Source of the DNA: Bacillus sp. Marseille-Q3570
Lineage (GTDB): Bacteria > Bacillota > Bacilli > Bacillales > Fictibacillaceae
DNA length: 64,000 nucleotides
Reading direction: 5' to 3'
NCBI RefSeq assembly: GCF_946151055.1
Contig: NZ_CAMGYZ010000001.1
Location: 558,001 to 622,000 of the forward strand
The position numbers were made by a program, and so were the translations under genes. Shown here in pieces: positions 45,359-55,470 of the stretch (positions are counted from its first letter, which is position 1; each line of letters starts with the position of its first letter). The notes under the pieces are model-generated. The model made no database searches and had not been told where the DNA came from. It was given only the letters and a program-made list of their open reading frames with translations.

Positions 45359-47719
45359 CTAGTAAGCCTCCTCAAATCGAACAACATCTTTTTCGTTCTC
45401 AAAAAACCATCGCTTTAAATCACGATAGGAGGAGTAACATAAGTCATTCTCCAGGCTTTCCTGCTCTTGTTTTCTCCTATACGTCACCGATTCTGTAAGC
45501 GGTCGTTTCATTGGTTGGTCTGATACTGTAATAACACCATTGTCTATTGTAACAAAATCGAGTTCAAAAAACACCTCTGACATAAAATAGACAGACTCTA
45601 CAGTCCAGCCTTTATGGGCTGCCAATTCCTTTGCACGCTTTTTATAGTCGAACCTTCCTTGTTTCTTCAAAAAGGCATAATACCACTTGAAAGATTCTCG
45701 TGTCGGAATAGGGTTGAAATAATGGTCTTCCTCATTATGAAAAACCGTATAGACGCGTTCTGCTGAAGAACCAAGGGACATCAATTGATCCAATTGTTGC
45801 TTATGTGAAGGCAGATCGAGAATGATCAGATATTTCCCATTCAGTTCAACGTTATCAAGAGTCATACCCTCGGTAATTCGGACAATTTGATCCTTCCATT
45901 CATCTAAACGCAATGATTCTATTGTCTTATCTTTAAAAGAAAGCAGCTGGATTTTGGTTCGGTCAAGCATTTTCAATCGACTCGTAAGATTCTTTATACC
46001 ACGATAATCGAATAGCTGCTTTTCTTTTACTGCAATATCCTGAAGCATCAATTGCGGTTTTCGGAAGCCATTCCATTCATTGATTGAAAGTTCACCTACA
46101 ACTGAAATCGAAGCATTCGGCGTGATTTCTTCAAAAACCTCTCCGAAATGAAAGCCAATCGCATCCAAATTTGTATGATTTCCCTTGAGTGCTAGCTTCA
46201 AGTGCTTAGAATCACTGCCTATTCTACGAATTTCTTTTAATTGGCACTGCTCGATAAGGAACTTCGGTTTTGGATTTTCCACACCAAAAGGCTCTAATGC
46301 TTCCAGTTCTTCGATAACATCAAGGGAGATTTCATCCACTGAACATTGAAGGTCGACTGATGTTATTGGTGAAAAGTCTTCTTCTTTAAGCTTTTCTTTT
46401 GCCTGTCGATCCAAGCGTTCCCTTAACTCATCAAGGTATTCAAGCTGAAGTGTCATCCCTGCTGCCATTGGATGTCCACCAAAGTGTGGTAGAATATCAC
46501 GGCATTCTGATAGGTTTTCAAACATATCAAAGCCCACAATACTTCGTGCCGATCCTTTTGCAACCCCTTTTTCTGGATCAATACTCAAAATAATGGTGGG
46601 GCGATAAAATTTCTCCACAATACGAGAAGCAACAATGCCGATTACACCAGGATTCCAACCTTCTTTCGCGATGACCAGAACCGAATTATCTTCAGGTGGG
46701 TATTGGGTTTCAACGATCTCAACCGCTTCTTTTGTAATGCCATTGACAAGATTTTGTCTTTCCTTATTCATTGCATCGATTTCCTTAGCGATCATTTCAG
46801 CTTGGTCAATATCTGAAATCGTGAACAGATCAACGGCAGGATCAGCAGTGTCCAAGCGGCCAGCTGCATTGACGCGTGGACCAACACCGAATCCAATGTG
46901 TTCGGATGTAAGTTGCTTCCCTTCTAATCCACAGACCTTCAACAAAGCTTGCAGCCCTGGCTTGGGGGTTGTTTCAAGTTTCTTGATCCCAAGTTTGACA
47001 AGCAGACGGTTTTCATCCACGAGGGGGACAAGGTCGGCTATTGTCCCGATACAAGCAATGTCAAGCAAATGTGTCGGTGTTTCACCTAGAAGTGCATGGG
47101 AGACTTTGATCGCAACACCCACTCCTGCTAGTCCTTTAAAAGGATATGGGCATCCAGGTTTTTTCGGGTTGATCGTCGCAAAGGCATCAGGAAGCTCCGG
47201 TTGAGGCTCATGATGATCCGTTATGATAAGATCAAGGCCTATTTCCTTTGCAACCTCAGCTTCGTGGATCGCTGATATTCCTGTATCTACTGTTACAATT
47301 AACGTATAACCTTGCTCTTTCGCCCATCTGAATGCAGCTTCGTTCGGACCATAGCCTTCTGTGAACCGATTGGGAATATAATAGTCGAAATCTGCACCAA
47401 GTTCACGTAATGTATAGATCATGACAGAGGTACTGCTGACTCCATCAGCGTCATAATCCCCAAATATCAAGATTTTTTCTTCTCCTGCGACCGCTTTTTT
47501 GATTCGATCGACAGCTGAATCCATTCCATCCAATAGGAATGGGTCATGGAAATCAACATTTTCAGTATGTAAAAAGTTCGTAACTTCTTCTATTTCTTTC
47601 TTACCTCTATTCACCAGCAAACCCGCTACAAGCGGTGATAGACCTAGGACGTTCACCAATTCATCCCTTTTTGATTGGTCTACTTCCATGACACTCCATC
47701 GTGTCCTCGAATTCAACAT
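45359..47719 (-). CDS. recJ: Single-stranded-DNA-specific exonuclease RecJ
   Basis: A 786-residue DHH-family 5'-3' exonuclease. Catalytic motifs [28 protein letters not shown] and GGHPMAAGM are all present, followed by an OB domain and the Firmicutes-specific C-terminal domain. It acts in recombination and base excision repair. ATG 47719 follows AGAGGTGG; the 14-residue extension lacks a site, and the resulting 786 aa equals B. subtilis RecJ. The gene is cotranscribed with apt. Confidence 0.96.
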   Translation of the reverse strand: MLNSRTRWSVMEVDQSKRDELVNVLGLSPLVAGLLVNRGKKEIEEVTNFLHTENVDFHDPFLLDGMDSAVDRIKKAVAGEEKILIFGDYDADGVSSTSVMIYTLRELGADFDYYIPNRFTEGYGPNEAAFRWAKEQGYTLIVTVDTGISAIHEAEVAKEIGLDLIITDHHEPQPELPDAFATINPKKPGCPYPFKGLAGVGVAIKVSHALLGETPTHLLDIACIGTIADLVPLVDENRLLVKLGIKKLETTPKPGLQALLKVCGLEGKQLTSEHIGFGVGPRVNAAGRLDTADPAVDLFTISDIDQAEMIAKEIDAMNKERQNLVNGITKEAVEIVETQYPPEDNSVLVIAKEGWNPGVIGIVASRIVEKFYRPTIILSIDPEKGVAKGSARSIVGFDMFENLSECRDILPHFGGHPMAAGMTLQLEYLDELRERLDRQAKEKLKEEDFSPITSVDLQCSVDEISLDVIEELEALEPFGVENPKPKFLIEQCQLKEIRRIGSDSKHLKLALKGNHTNLDAIGFHFGEVFEEITPNASISVVGELSINEWNGFRKPQLMLQDIAVKEKQLFDYRGIKNLTSRLKMLDRTKIQLLSFKDKTIESLRLDEWKDQIVRITEGMTLDNVELNGKYLIILDLPSHKQQLDQLMSLGSSAERVYTVFHNEEDHYFNPIPTRESFKWYYAFLKKQGRFDYKKRAKELAAHKGWTVESVYFMSEVFFELDFVTIDNGVITVSDQPMKRPLTESVTYRRKQEQESLENDLCYSSYRDLKRWFFENEKDVVRFEEAY

Positions 47720-47784
47720 AAAACCACCTCTTAACTCACTCATTATACAAGAGTGTTTCAAGAGGTGGCAAATTGTAATTTATA

Positions 47785-48129
47785 CTATGAAGTAGAGTGA
47801 TCGGAAGCATTTGTTGAATTGGCAGTATTCTTGCTTGATAGAGGATCATTTTCAGCATTTCCGATCGAACTTTTATGATTATCCTTCAACTGGCGAGTCT
47901 CTTTAAGTAATGCTCTTAATTCTTTTTTCATAGAGAAGAACCTCGCTGCACCTGCAACACCAACTGCAAGTGCTCCAAACATTGTTGAGCCTAGTATAAC
48001 AAGAACAAGTGGCCATTGTGCCGTTCCGAATAAATAATCCACTTCTACTGCCTCTACATTGATAACAGCGAAAACCGCGATGATGATTGCAAAGAGCAAC
48101 CCGATGATGAAGCTCCATTCTCTTCTCAA
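47785..48129 (-). CDS. yrvD: LapA family (DUF1049) small membrane protein (YrvD)
   Basis: A 114-residue protein with two membrane spans (about residues 7-25 and 41-64), separated by NVEAVEVDYLFGTAQWPL, the conserved LapA/DUF1049 linker, and a cytosolic helical then Asn/Ser-rich tail. In E. coli LapA helps to assemble or regulate LPS synthesis factors; in Gram-positive bacteria the role is unknown. Close behind the CDF transporter gene (2 bp), so cotranscribed. Confidence 0.88.
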   Translation of the reverse strand: MRREWSFIIGLLFAIIIAVFAVINVEAVEVDYLFGTAQWPLVLVILGSTMFGALAVGVAGAARFFSMKKELRALLKETRQLKDNHKSSIGNAENDPLSSKNTANSTNASDHSTS

Positions 48130-48131
48130 GT

Positions 48132-49043
48132 TTACTCACCATCCTTCTCATTATTGTAAGGATTTATGTGAACGAATACGTCTCGCACCATGGATTGTTC
48201 TATTAACCGCCTCTTCACTTCTTTTCCAATGTCATGGCCATGTTGGACAGAAATCTTTGGATCTACTGCAATTTTAATATCAATGATGACATAATATCCA
48301 TGTTCCCTGGCAAAGAACTCATCAAGGTTCATGACTCCTTCAACGCTTTCAACGATTTCTTTCATTTCCACTGTGTCTTCCTCATGGAGAACGTGATCCA
48401 TCGTATTATGGATGGACTCTGCGCCGAGCTTCCATGCAATCCGTAAGACAAGAAGGGAGACTACCAAGCCTGCAATCGGATCTGCATACTCAAGCCAATC
48501 AATCCCTAGCTTTCCACCAAGGACAGCCGCACCTATACCAATCAACGCTGCTATTGAAGAATAGACATCGGACCGATGCTCATATGCATTTGTTATAACC
48601 GCATCACTTTTAATTCTTTTACCCAAACGATACTTATATTGAAACATCAGCTCTTTTGCAATGATGGAGAAAACGACAGCATAGACAGCCCAGATCTTGG
48701 GCGCTTCTATCGGATGAAAGAATGACTCTACAGATGAGTAACCGATCTCAAGTCCAACAATGAATAAAAGGACCGCCACGATAATCGCTGCAATTGATTC
48801 TGCCTTACCATGACCATAGGGATGATCACGGTCAGGAGGAAGCTTTGCAGCCCTTAAGCCTAACAGCACTGCAAATGAGCCAGCAACATCAGAAGCCGAA
48901 TGTACAGCATCAGCAATCAAAGCACGGCTGTTCGAAATGAATCCGACCACGCCCTTAATAATAGCAAGTACGAGATTTCCAATGATGCCTACCCATGCTG
49001 CGAATTCCCCTTGTTTGAACCGTTCTTCGTTCTGGTTGTCCAA
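48132..49043 (-). CDS. Cation diffusion facilitator family transporter
   Basis: About 303 residues with six membrane spans and a C-terminal cytosolic metal-binding domain. Metal-site residues are in ALIADAVHSASDVAG (helix 2, D and HxxxD) and AYEHRSDVYSS (helix 5, HxxxD); DHPYGHGKAE is the conserved His-rich loop. CDF proteins export Zn2+, Mn2+, Co2+ or Fe2+ by proton antiport; the substrate cannot be fixed here. The start is likely TTG 49043, 8 nt after GGAG; the GTG at 49052 is too close to that site. Confidence 0.9.
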   Translation of the reverse strand: MDNQNEERFKQGEFAAWVGIIGNLVLAIIKGVVGFISNSRALIADAVHSASDVAGSFAVLLGLRAAKLPPDRDHPYGHGKAESIAAIIVAVLLFIVGLEIGYSSVESFFHPIEAPKIWAVYAVVFSIIAKELMFQYKYRLGKRIKSDAVITNAYEHRSDVYSSIAALIGIGAAVLGGKLGIDWLEYADPIAGLVVSLLVLRIAWKLGAESIHNTMDHVLHEEDTVEMKEIVESVEGVMNLDEFFAREHGYYVIIDIKIAVDPKISVQHGHDIGKEVKRRLIEQSMVRDVFVHINPYNNEKDGE

Positions 49044-49283
49044 CAAAACCACTCCAAACTAACAATCTCCATAATAACTTACGCTACAGTCTTTGTTTTT
49101 AATCATTAGACCATATTCGTTTTTATTGTTTATTTCTACAAAATCCACTCGAACGAAAAGTGGAAGCGACCCGGTTTTATACATAAGATGTCGACCACCG
49201 CAAGAAGTTTGAAGTGACTGGTCACTATGCTGGACCTCACTTCCTGCTATAACTTACCTTTGCACTCTATCCTCGCGAACCCG

Positions 49284-49367
49284 TTAACGGACACAGGAGA
49301 CCTTATTTCGCAAATATCATAGGAAATCAGCGGTTTTGTCACAAATAACAGCTCTGGTGTCCATTAA
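49284..49367. repeat. GGACAC array (R2), one direct and one inverted unit
   Basis: TTAACGGACACAGGAGACC then TTATTT at the left, and AAATAACAGCTCTGGTGTCC then ATTAA at the right, 84 bp in all: the two ends form an inverted repeat. It is the only structured content of the gap 49044-49488 besides the secDF terminator and a GCCTGGCTCGCTTTTCCC remnant of the R3 type. Confidence 0.75.
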
Positions 49368-49444
49368 TATAAATCATGGCTACTTGGTGCCGCCTGGCTC
49401 GCTTTTCCCAAGGAAGTGTCGAAAGCTTCGCTTCAGAACTTAAA

Positions 49445-49483
49445 AAGAAAGAAAAGGTTGACCGGCAATAGGTCAACCTTTTA
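49445..49483 (-). terminator. Terminator of secDF
   Basis: Minus strand AAAAGGTTGACC, 7 nt loop, GGTCAACCTTTT: 12 bp perfect arms, followed by CTTTCTTTT, just after the secDF stop. Confidence 0.92.
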
Positions 49484-49488
49484 TCCAA

Positions 49489-51741
49489 TTAATCTGCTGA
49501 TTGAGCAGGTTTTACACGTTTTTTTTGAAGTTGTTTTCCTTTCAAAACCAGCCATATCTGTGCTGCGATGAAAAGAGAAGAATACGTACCTGCGACTAAT
49601 CCGATCAGCAATGCAAATGAGAAATTCGTAATTGCAGGGCTTCCAAAAATCATCAATGCTAAAGCTGCAAAGACCGTACTTAGTACTGTATTGATCGAAC
49701 GCCCGAAGGTTTGAACAAGACTGACATTTACAATCCTTGACAGATCATCGAATGTTTTCACCTTGCCATACTTCATGTTTTCCCTGATCCTATCGAACGT
49801 GACGATCGTATCGTTGATCGAGTACCCGACAATCGTCAGTACAGCTGCTATGAATGGCAGATCCACCTCAAGCCGCAACAAACTGAAGAGTGCTACGATA
49901 AAGAACGCATCATGTAATAAAGCGATAATGGAGGACAGGGCCATCAACCACTCGAATCGGATCGTTACATAGATGATGATTCCAATTGATGCGATCGCAA
50001 TGGCATATAAGGCATTCTTTGCAAGTTCCCGTCCCACTGTAGGATCGACAGTACTTACATTCGGCTCACTTCCGTATTTTTCATCATAGAAAGATTTCAA
50101 CTCAGCAATATCACTTTGGCCCAGAACGCCTACATAACGGGCAACAGCAATATTTTGGTTTTCACCAGAAATGATCACTTCTTCTGCTTCCTTACCCAGG
50201 GATTCAAGTTCATCTTCAACCGTTCCCTGGTCAAGTTTTTCATCAGCTGTGATTTCCACACGACTCCCACTCTCAAAATCGATACCCAAGTTCAATTGGA
50301 ATATTACTAACGACAAGAGTCCGAGACCAATCAGAACACCAGATAATGTGAAAAACTTCTTGCGATGCTTTACAAAGTCGATGTTTTTGAACTTATTTTT
50401 GGAGATATCAAGACGATCTGTATCATCCAACCCACTGATTTGATCTTTTTTGACACCGAATAACCCGAACTTCTTGTTCAGGATTCGGCTGTTCACCCAT
50501 AAGCCGAGTAATAACCTTGATCCATACACAGCTGTCAAAAAGCTTGTCAAAATACTTATGATCAATACAAGGGCGAATCCTTTTATCGCACTAGTACCGA
50601 ATATGAACAAGACCGTTGCAGCAAGTATAGTCGTAATGTTCGCATCAAGAATCGTTGATAAAGAGCGTTTATTTCCGGCTTTAAAGGCAGACATGACCGA
50701 CTTCCCTGCACGAAGCTCTTCCTTTATCCGTTCATAAGTGATGATGTTAGCATCGACAGCCATACCAACCCCTAGAATAAGGGCAGCAATTCCTGGGAGT
50801 GTCAACACACCTTCCATCCACTCGAAAATGAGCAAGATTAAATAAATGTACGTAGTTAAAGTGACAACTGCGATGGTTCCAGGAACACGATAATACAAGA
50901 TCATGAACAAGAAGATGAAAGCGATCCCGATTAATCCAGCGGTCACCGTTTTATCAAGGGAATCTTGACCAAACTTCGCACCGACTGAAGTCGAATAGAC
51001 TTCTTTCAATTTTACCGGTAGGGATCCAGCGTTCAAAAGATCCACCAAATTCTGTGCTTCTTCAACAGAGTCTATTCCTGTAATGGTTGCTTGTTTTGAA
51101 TTGATGACTTCCGTTACCTGTGGAGCTGAGATATATTTCGGTTCACCAGAAGCGTTTCCTTCTTTTTTCACTTCTTCCTTGAAGGAATCCTTCCCTTCTT
51201 CAAAATCAAGCCAAATAGCAAGACGATTGTCGGGCGGTCCCTTCTGCATGATTTCTCTGGTAACTTGTCCGAATTTATCCCCGTCTTTCAGTCCCAGAGC
51301 TACGATAGGTTGATTCGATTGTTGAGCAAACTCTACCTTTGCTCCACCTTCTTTAAGATCAGAGCCATTCAACATGACTTTATCATCAACATCACGGAAT
51401 GTCAGTTCCGCTTGTGTAGATAATAGTTCACGTGCTTTATTTTGATCATCGACCCCAGCTAGCTGTACCCTGATTCGCTCGCCTTCAATCTGGATGTTAG
51501 GCTCAGAGACACCGAGTACGTTTACCCTTTCATTAAGAGCACTAACTGTATTATTCAGTAATTCCTTATCTACCTTTTGACCTTCATTTGTAGGTTCAAC
51601 ATCATACAGAACCTCGAATCCACCTTGCAGATCAAGACCGAGTTTAATTTCCTGGACGATGTCTTTGGTCGTCCCCCCGATTGTTCCAGCTATCAAGATG
51701 ACAAGCAGGAAAAAGGCGACGATCCGTCCTCTTTTTACCAT
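49489..51741 (-). CDS. secDF: Protein translocase fusion subunit SecDF
   Basis: A 750-residue single-chain SecD-SecF fusion with twelve membrane spans, as in B. subtilis. The SecD half starts MVKRGRIVAFFLL and has LGLDLQGGFEVLYD, and the conserved IPGIAALILGVGMAVDANIITYERIKEEL; the SecF half has LNLGIDFESGSRVEI and the VGYSINDTIVTFDRIREN motif. It uses proton motive force to complete secretion. ATG 51741 follows GGGGAGG; the 21-residue extension upstream is not used. It forms a run with comN. Confidence 0.96.
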   Translation of the reverse strand: MVKRGRIVAFFLLVILIAGTIGGTTKDIVQEIKLGLDLQGGFEVLYDVEPTNEGQKVDKELLNNTVSALNERVNVLGVSEPNIQIEGERIRVQLAGVDDQNKARELLSTQAELTFRDVDDKVMLNGSDLKEGGAKVEFAQQSNQPIVALGLKDGDKFGQVTREIMQKGPPDNRLAIWLDFEEGKDSFKEEVKKEGNASGEPKYISAPQVTEVINSKQATITGIDSVEEAQNLVDLLNAGSLPVKLKEVYSTSVGAKFGQDSLDKTVTAGLIGIAFIFLFMILYYRVPGTIAVVTLTTYIYLILLIFEWMEGVLTLPGIAALILGVGMAVDANIITYERIKEELRAGKSVMSAFKAGNKRSLSTILDANITTILAATVLFIFGTSAIKGFALVLIISILTSFLTAVYGSRLLLGLWVNSRILNKKFGLFGVKKDQISGLDDTDRLDISKNKFKNIDFVKHRKKFFTLSGVLIGLGLLSLVIFQLNLGIDFESGSRVEITADEKLDQGTVEDELESLGKEAEEVIISGENQNIAVARYVGVLGQSDIAELKSFYDEKYGSEPNVSTVDPTVGRELAKNALYAIAIASIGIIIYVTIRFEWLMALSSIIALLHDAFFIVALFSLLRLEVDLPFIAAVLTIVGYSINDTIVTFDRIRENMKYGKVKTFDDLSRIVNVSLVQTFGRSINTVLSTVFAALALMIFGSPAITNFSFALLIGLVAGTYSSLFIAAQIWLVLKGKQLQKKRVKPAQSAD

Positions 51742-51838
51742 ATGTATATTCCTCCCCTTACGCCGACAATTCTGGATGTCCGTCCTTATGTTATGTAATG
51801 ACAATACATCCTATTATATCCATCGGATGAATTGTGTG

Positions 51839-52135
51839 TCAATTTTCCTTCAGTGTGTCTAATTCGTACCAGTTATCATCAGTAACCGCTTGTACGGTCA
51901 ACCAATTCATGAAATCATTCGTCGATAGGGTCAGTATTTTATTAACGACTTGGTGGATCATCCAATCTTCATCTTTCGTCTTTTTTGCACGAGAGAGAAT
52001 GCATTTCCAGATTTCTTCTTCTGTCACACTTTCATACCCCATGAAGTGCATTTCTTCCTTTTTACTGACCAAAGCAGGCAGTACCTTAGGAAACCAGTCT
52101 TCAAGCACCATCGTTTCACTAGTTGCTTCACACAT
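51839..52135 (-). CDS. comN: Post-transcriptional regulator ComN
   Basis: A 98-residue soluble helical protein (EDWFPKVLPALVSKKEEMHFMGYESVTEEEIWKCILSRAKK) matching the ComN/YrzD post-transcriptional regulator family. In B. subtilis ComN acts on comE mRNA and localises with DivIVA. Its position just upstream of secDF matches that genome. AAGGAGGAAG precedes the ATG. Length is the usual one. Confidence 0.88.
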   Translation of the reverse strand: MCEATSETMVLEDWFPKVLPALVSKKEEMHFMGYESVTEEEIWKCILSRAKKTKDEDWMIHQVVNKILTLSTNDFMNWLTVQAVTDDNWYELDTLKEN

Positions 52136-52183
52136 GAATCGTCTTCCTCCTTCTTAAAAATGATTCGTTCAACAATCTACATT

Positions 52184-52669
52184 TTAGAAAATCGAGTACA
52201 TTGCAATTCCGACTCCTAACCCTGCAATTAAAACGCCAGTTACGATAGCAAGGAAAGCATAATGAAAACGGATGTTGAATAAAGCCGCTGCTACACAGGC
52301 GCTGTATGCACCAGTTGTAGGAAGTGGTACGGCTGTGAACAAGATCAAGCCGATTGCACCGAACCGCTCAACGTTTTTACTGTTCTTTAATGTACGTTCA
52401 TATAACCAGTCATAAAAACGCTTATACCAGCGATATCGCATCAGAAATGTACTTAATGGACGAAAAAGGATCAACAATGGAACGATCGGTAGTAAATTGC
52501 CAAGAATCGCAAGTCCTACTGCCGGCCAAAAATCAAATCCAAAACCATATCCAAGTGGGATGCCTCCACGTAATTCTAATATCGGCATTGCAGAAACAAT
52601 TACTACGATTACTTCATTCGGCAGAAAACTGAGATTTTCTACCAAAAACTGCTTGATATCTTCTTTCAA
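52184..52669 (-). CDS. Small multidrug export-like membrane protein (COG2426)
   Basis: A 161-residue protein with four hydrophobic segments. The motif PILELRGGIPLGYGFG (about 29-44) and later FTAVPLPTTGAYSACVAAALF (about 112-132) identify the putative small multidrug export protein family (COG2426). The export role is by family name only. It is divergent from spoVB and upstream of comN. Confidence 0.85.
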   Translation of the reverse strand: MKEDIKQFLVENLSFLPNEVIVVIVSAMPILELRGGIPLGYGFGFDFWPAVGLAILGNLLPIVPLLILFRPLSTFLMRYRWYKRFYDWLYERTLKNSKNVERFGAIGLILFTAVPLPTTGAYSACVAAALFNIRFHYAFLAIVTGVLIAGLGVGIAMYSIF

Positions 52670-52804
52670 TGTCTACACCTCAAAAATTTTATACTTGTCA
52701 TGCTTGGCCCACTTTTCTGCATATACATGAAAAAGAAAGCACGTATCCTTCACAAAGAACCGTTATGTACAAAGTATGCAGTAAAAGAAGGCAGGGACGA
52801 ATTC

Positions 52805-54352
52805 ATGTCAAAACAAACGTTCATACAAGGCACAATGATTTTGATTGTTGCTGGATTGATCACAAAAGTGTTAGGGTTCATCAATCGAATCGTCATTGCC
52901 CGGATCATGGGTCCTGAAGGTGTAGGATTATATATGATGGCTGTCCCGACCTTATTGCTTACGATTGCATTGACGCGTCTCGGTCTGCCGGTAGCGATCT
53001 CCAAATTGGTAGCAGAGGCTGACGCCCAAAACAATCCGAGAAAAATCAAACAAATCCTTGTCGTTTCGTTAACAATAACAGGAATTCTAAGTATTATTTT
53101 TACAATTGCACTGATTGCACTTGCACCTATTTTATCACGAACATTATTAACTGACCACAGAACTTATTACCCGCTCATTGCGATTGCACCAGTCGTTCCG
53201 ATTGTCGCACTGTCTTCAGTTATACGTGGTTACTTCCAGGGAAGGCAGAACATGAAGCCCTCTGCCTATTCCCAGGTAATCGAACAAGTTGTACGCATTA
53301 TACTTGTGGCAGTGCTGACAAGTGCACTTCTTCCTTACGGTGTTGAATATGCGGCTGCAGGAGCGATGATTTCAGTTGTAATCGGTGAACTTGCATCTCT
53401 CCTCTATATGTTTTCGGCGTTCAAACTCCAAAAACGTATCAGAATTCGAAGAGGATTTTTCAATTATGTGACAAAAGGAAAAGAAACGTTCAATCAATTG
53501 ATGCGAATATCATTACCGACCACAGCCAGTCAATTGGTCGGATCGGTTTCATATTTTTTCGAACCGATTGTCGTCACACAAAGCCTACTTCTCGCGGGAA
53601 TTGCAATACCACTCGCAACTCAACAATACGGTGCTCTCGCAGGTTACGTCATCCCTTTCCTGACATTACCGATGTTCATCACCTACTCATTATCGGTCTC
53701 ACTTGTACCAGCCATCAGCGAAGCAGCTGCACAAAAAAAGCATCATGTCGTGGAATACAGGCTGAATCAAGCTCTGAGGATTTCAATGCTTTCCGGAGGG
53801 GTCTCGGTTGTCATCACTTATGTCCTGGCAGCACCTTTAATGGATTTGATGTATAACACACCGGAAGTTGCGGTTTATGTAAAATTGATGGCGCCATTTT
53901 TCTTCTTCTTGTATTTCCAGGGTCCTCTTCAAGCTGTGCTGCAGGCTCTTGACCTTGCTAAAGCCGCAATGATCAACAGTATCATCGGGGCTATCGTCAA
54001 AATCATCGCGATCTTTTTGCTCGCTTCAAGACCGGATCTCGGGATCATGGGTGTAGCCCTTGCAATTGTCATCAATGTCGTACTTGTCACCATGCTGCAT
54101 TTTGCCACGATTGTAAAGGCCATCAGTTACACGATCGTCGTCAAAGACTATTTAAAAGGCATCCTGGCAATCGCAATGACAGCAGTAGCAGTTACAGGTT
54201 TCCATCATATAGTGGATCTGCAACTCCTCCCTCGGACATTGTTTTCTATCGGGTTTACGCTGCTATTGTATCTGCTACTGGTCATTGGTCTAAAATTAAT
54301 TAAAAAAGAAGACGTCCAGTACATCCCATTCTTGAAAAAGATCGTACGGTGA
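52805..54352 (+). CDS. spoVB: Stage V sporulation protein B (lipid flippase family)
   Basis: A 515-residue MATE/Wzx-like polysaccharide lipid flippase with about fourteen membrane helices, beginning MSKQTFIQGTMILIVAGLITKVLGFINRIVIARIMGPEGVGLYMMAVP, the diagnostic SpoVB start. SpoVB is needed for spore cortex synthesis, presumably moving lipid II-type precursors across the forespore membrane. ATG 52805 is used; the 35 codons before it have no ribosome site. B. subtilis SpoVB is nearly the same length. It is divergent from the COG2426 gene. Confidence 0.94.
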   Translation: MSKQTFIQGTMILIVAGLITKVLGFINRIVIARIMGPEGVGLYMMAVPTLLLTIALTRLGLPVAISKLVAEADAQNNPRKIKQILVVSLTITGILSIIFTIALIALAPILSRTLLTDHRTYYPLIAIAPVVPIVALSSVIRGYFQGRQNMKPSAYSQVIEQVVRIILVAVLTSALLPYGVEYAAAGAMISVVIGELASLLYMFSAFKLQKRIRIRRGFFNYVTKGKETFNQLMRISLPTTASQLVGSVSYFFEPIVVTQSLLLAGIAIPLATQQYGALAGYVIPFLTLPMFITYSLSVSLVPAISEAAAQKKHHVVEYRLNQALRISMLSGGVSVVITYVLAAPLMDLMYNTPEVAVYVKLMAPFFFFLYFQGPLQAVLQALDLAKAAMINSIIGAIVKIIAIFLLASRPDLGIMGVALAIVINVVLVTMLHFATIVKAISYTIVVKDYLKGILAIAMTAVAVTGFHHIVDLQLLPRTLFSIGFTLLLYLLLVIGLKLIKKEDVQYIPFLKKIVR

Positions 54353-54508
54353 AATCTTACGAATACATTCGGAAAGCGCCTAGCCATATGTACTGGATAG
54401 ACTTTAGTGAACTGAATTAAGCAAACTTATAATGAAGCTTCGCCCTTTGATAAAAGCAGAGGATAGATGAGGCATTTTATTGAGAGGGTGAACAAAATCG
54501 ACTTGGAA

Positions 54509-54602
54509 CAGAACAACTTTTCCTCTGTCTTGAACAATTTTAGCCCCTGCTTGAACAATTTCGGTCCTAGCTTGAACAATTATGGCCCTATCTGAACAAT
54601 TC
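54509..54602. repeat. Phased short-motif array, core TGAACAAT, 20-21 bp period
   Basis: AGAACAAC, TGAACAAT, TGAACAAT, TGAACAAT and TGAACAAT start at 54510, 54531, 54552, 54573 and 54593, so the spacing is 21, 21, 21 and 20 bp. Sequence between the words differs apart from a GCCCC/GGTCC/GGCCC trace. On the minus strand the frame encodes a seven-residue repeat (IVQA...). It is in the gap 54353-54731. Confidence 0.8.
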
Positions 54603-54633
54603 ATTACTTTAGTACTATGACCTTAGTATCCAG

Positions 54634-54668
54634 ATTTGAAAAAGCCTTAGTTGCCCTGATATTGAAGA
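54634..54668. repeat. R1 element fragment
   Basis: AAGCCTTAGTTGCCCTGATATTGAAGAAAC carries the middle and last blocks of the R1 consensus, without the first. Confidence 0.5.
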
Positions 54669-54693
54669 AACTTTCTTTAATTGAAACAAAACC

Positions 54694-54733
54694 AATAAAA
54701 AATCAACCCGCACATTTTAGTGGGTTGATTTTT
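54694..54733 (-). terminator. Terminator of yrbG
   Basis: AATCAACCC and GGGTTGATT arms around a 12 nt loop, with T-run on the minus strand; the stem overlaps the yrbG stop. Confidence 0.9.
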
Positions 54734-55397
54734 AATCGTCTTCTGTCAGATCGATGAAAAAGATTCCATCTGACTCTAAAGAACAAAAAGAAATCTTTTT
54801 CAAATCCCTAAAGCCCAGCTTTTTCAACTCCTGCCGTAACCAAAGCTCCGTTTTACCTAACCGTTTCAGATGCTCTTCTTGGATTTTTCCGTCTAAAACC
54901 AATGGCAAAGGAAAAAGATTACTCCCAGGATCATCCTCATTTTCTTCTTCTTCTTTTTTAATTACAGAAAGTCTCCCTGTCGGTTCAAGAATCGCAAACT
55001 CGACATCCGAGATTTTATTTATCCCATTTTCACGTAATTGAATCAATAAATCGTCGAAGTTATAGCGTTGCTTTTTCATTTGCGTTTCATCTATTTGACC
55101 TCGGTCAATGATCACCGAGGGCTTACCGTCAATAATATGTCTCATTTTTTCACTTTTTAAAGAGACATAGGCAAAAAACACTTGCAACATCAGTAGAACA
55201 CCGATACCGAGCAACGATTGCATCATCGGTTTTTCAGGACTTTCAATCGATATGACTGCCATTTCTGCAATCATGATTGACACAACAAAGTCTACAATCG
55301 ATAGTTGACCGATTTCCCGCTTCCCCATTAATCGGAACACGATGATGATGATAAAGTATATGAAAAGGGTCCGAAACAGTATAATCCCGATTTCCAT
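54732..55397 (-). CDS. yrbG: DUF421 family membrane protein (YrbG)
   Basis: A 221-residue protein with three N-terminal membrane spans (about 4-22, 32-50 and 58-76) and a cytosolic domain containing KPSVIIDRGQIDE and the DDLLIQLRENGINKISDVEFAILEPTGRLSVIKK block of the YetF/DUF421 family. The role of these proteins is unclear; some are induced in sporulation. It corresponds to B. subtilis YrbG, next to spoVB and yrzE as there. Confidence 0.9.
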   Translation of the reverse strand: MEIGIILFRTLFIYFIIIIVFRLMGKREIGQLSIVDFVVSIMIAEMAVISIESPEKPMMQSLLGIGVLLMLQVFFAYVSLKSEKMRHIIDGKPSVIIDRGQIDETQMKKQRYNFDDLLIQLRENGINKISDVEFAILEPTGRLSVIKKEEEENEDDPGSNLFPLPLVLDGKIQEEHLKRLGKTELWLRQELKKLGFRDLKKISFCSLESDGIFFIDLTEDD

Positions 55398-55470
55398 GGA
55401 AGTCTTCTCCTTTCCTTACATAGTCTCACCGACTAAGGAGAAGATATGAAAAGATCTGGATGGTAAAATT

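Noticed and set aside
54404-54604. 66-codon frame encoding a seven-residue IVQA-type repeat
   Set aside because: The periodic peptide is a by-product of the 21 bp phased array; the frame lacks a ribosome site and any domain.
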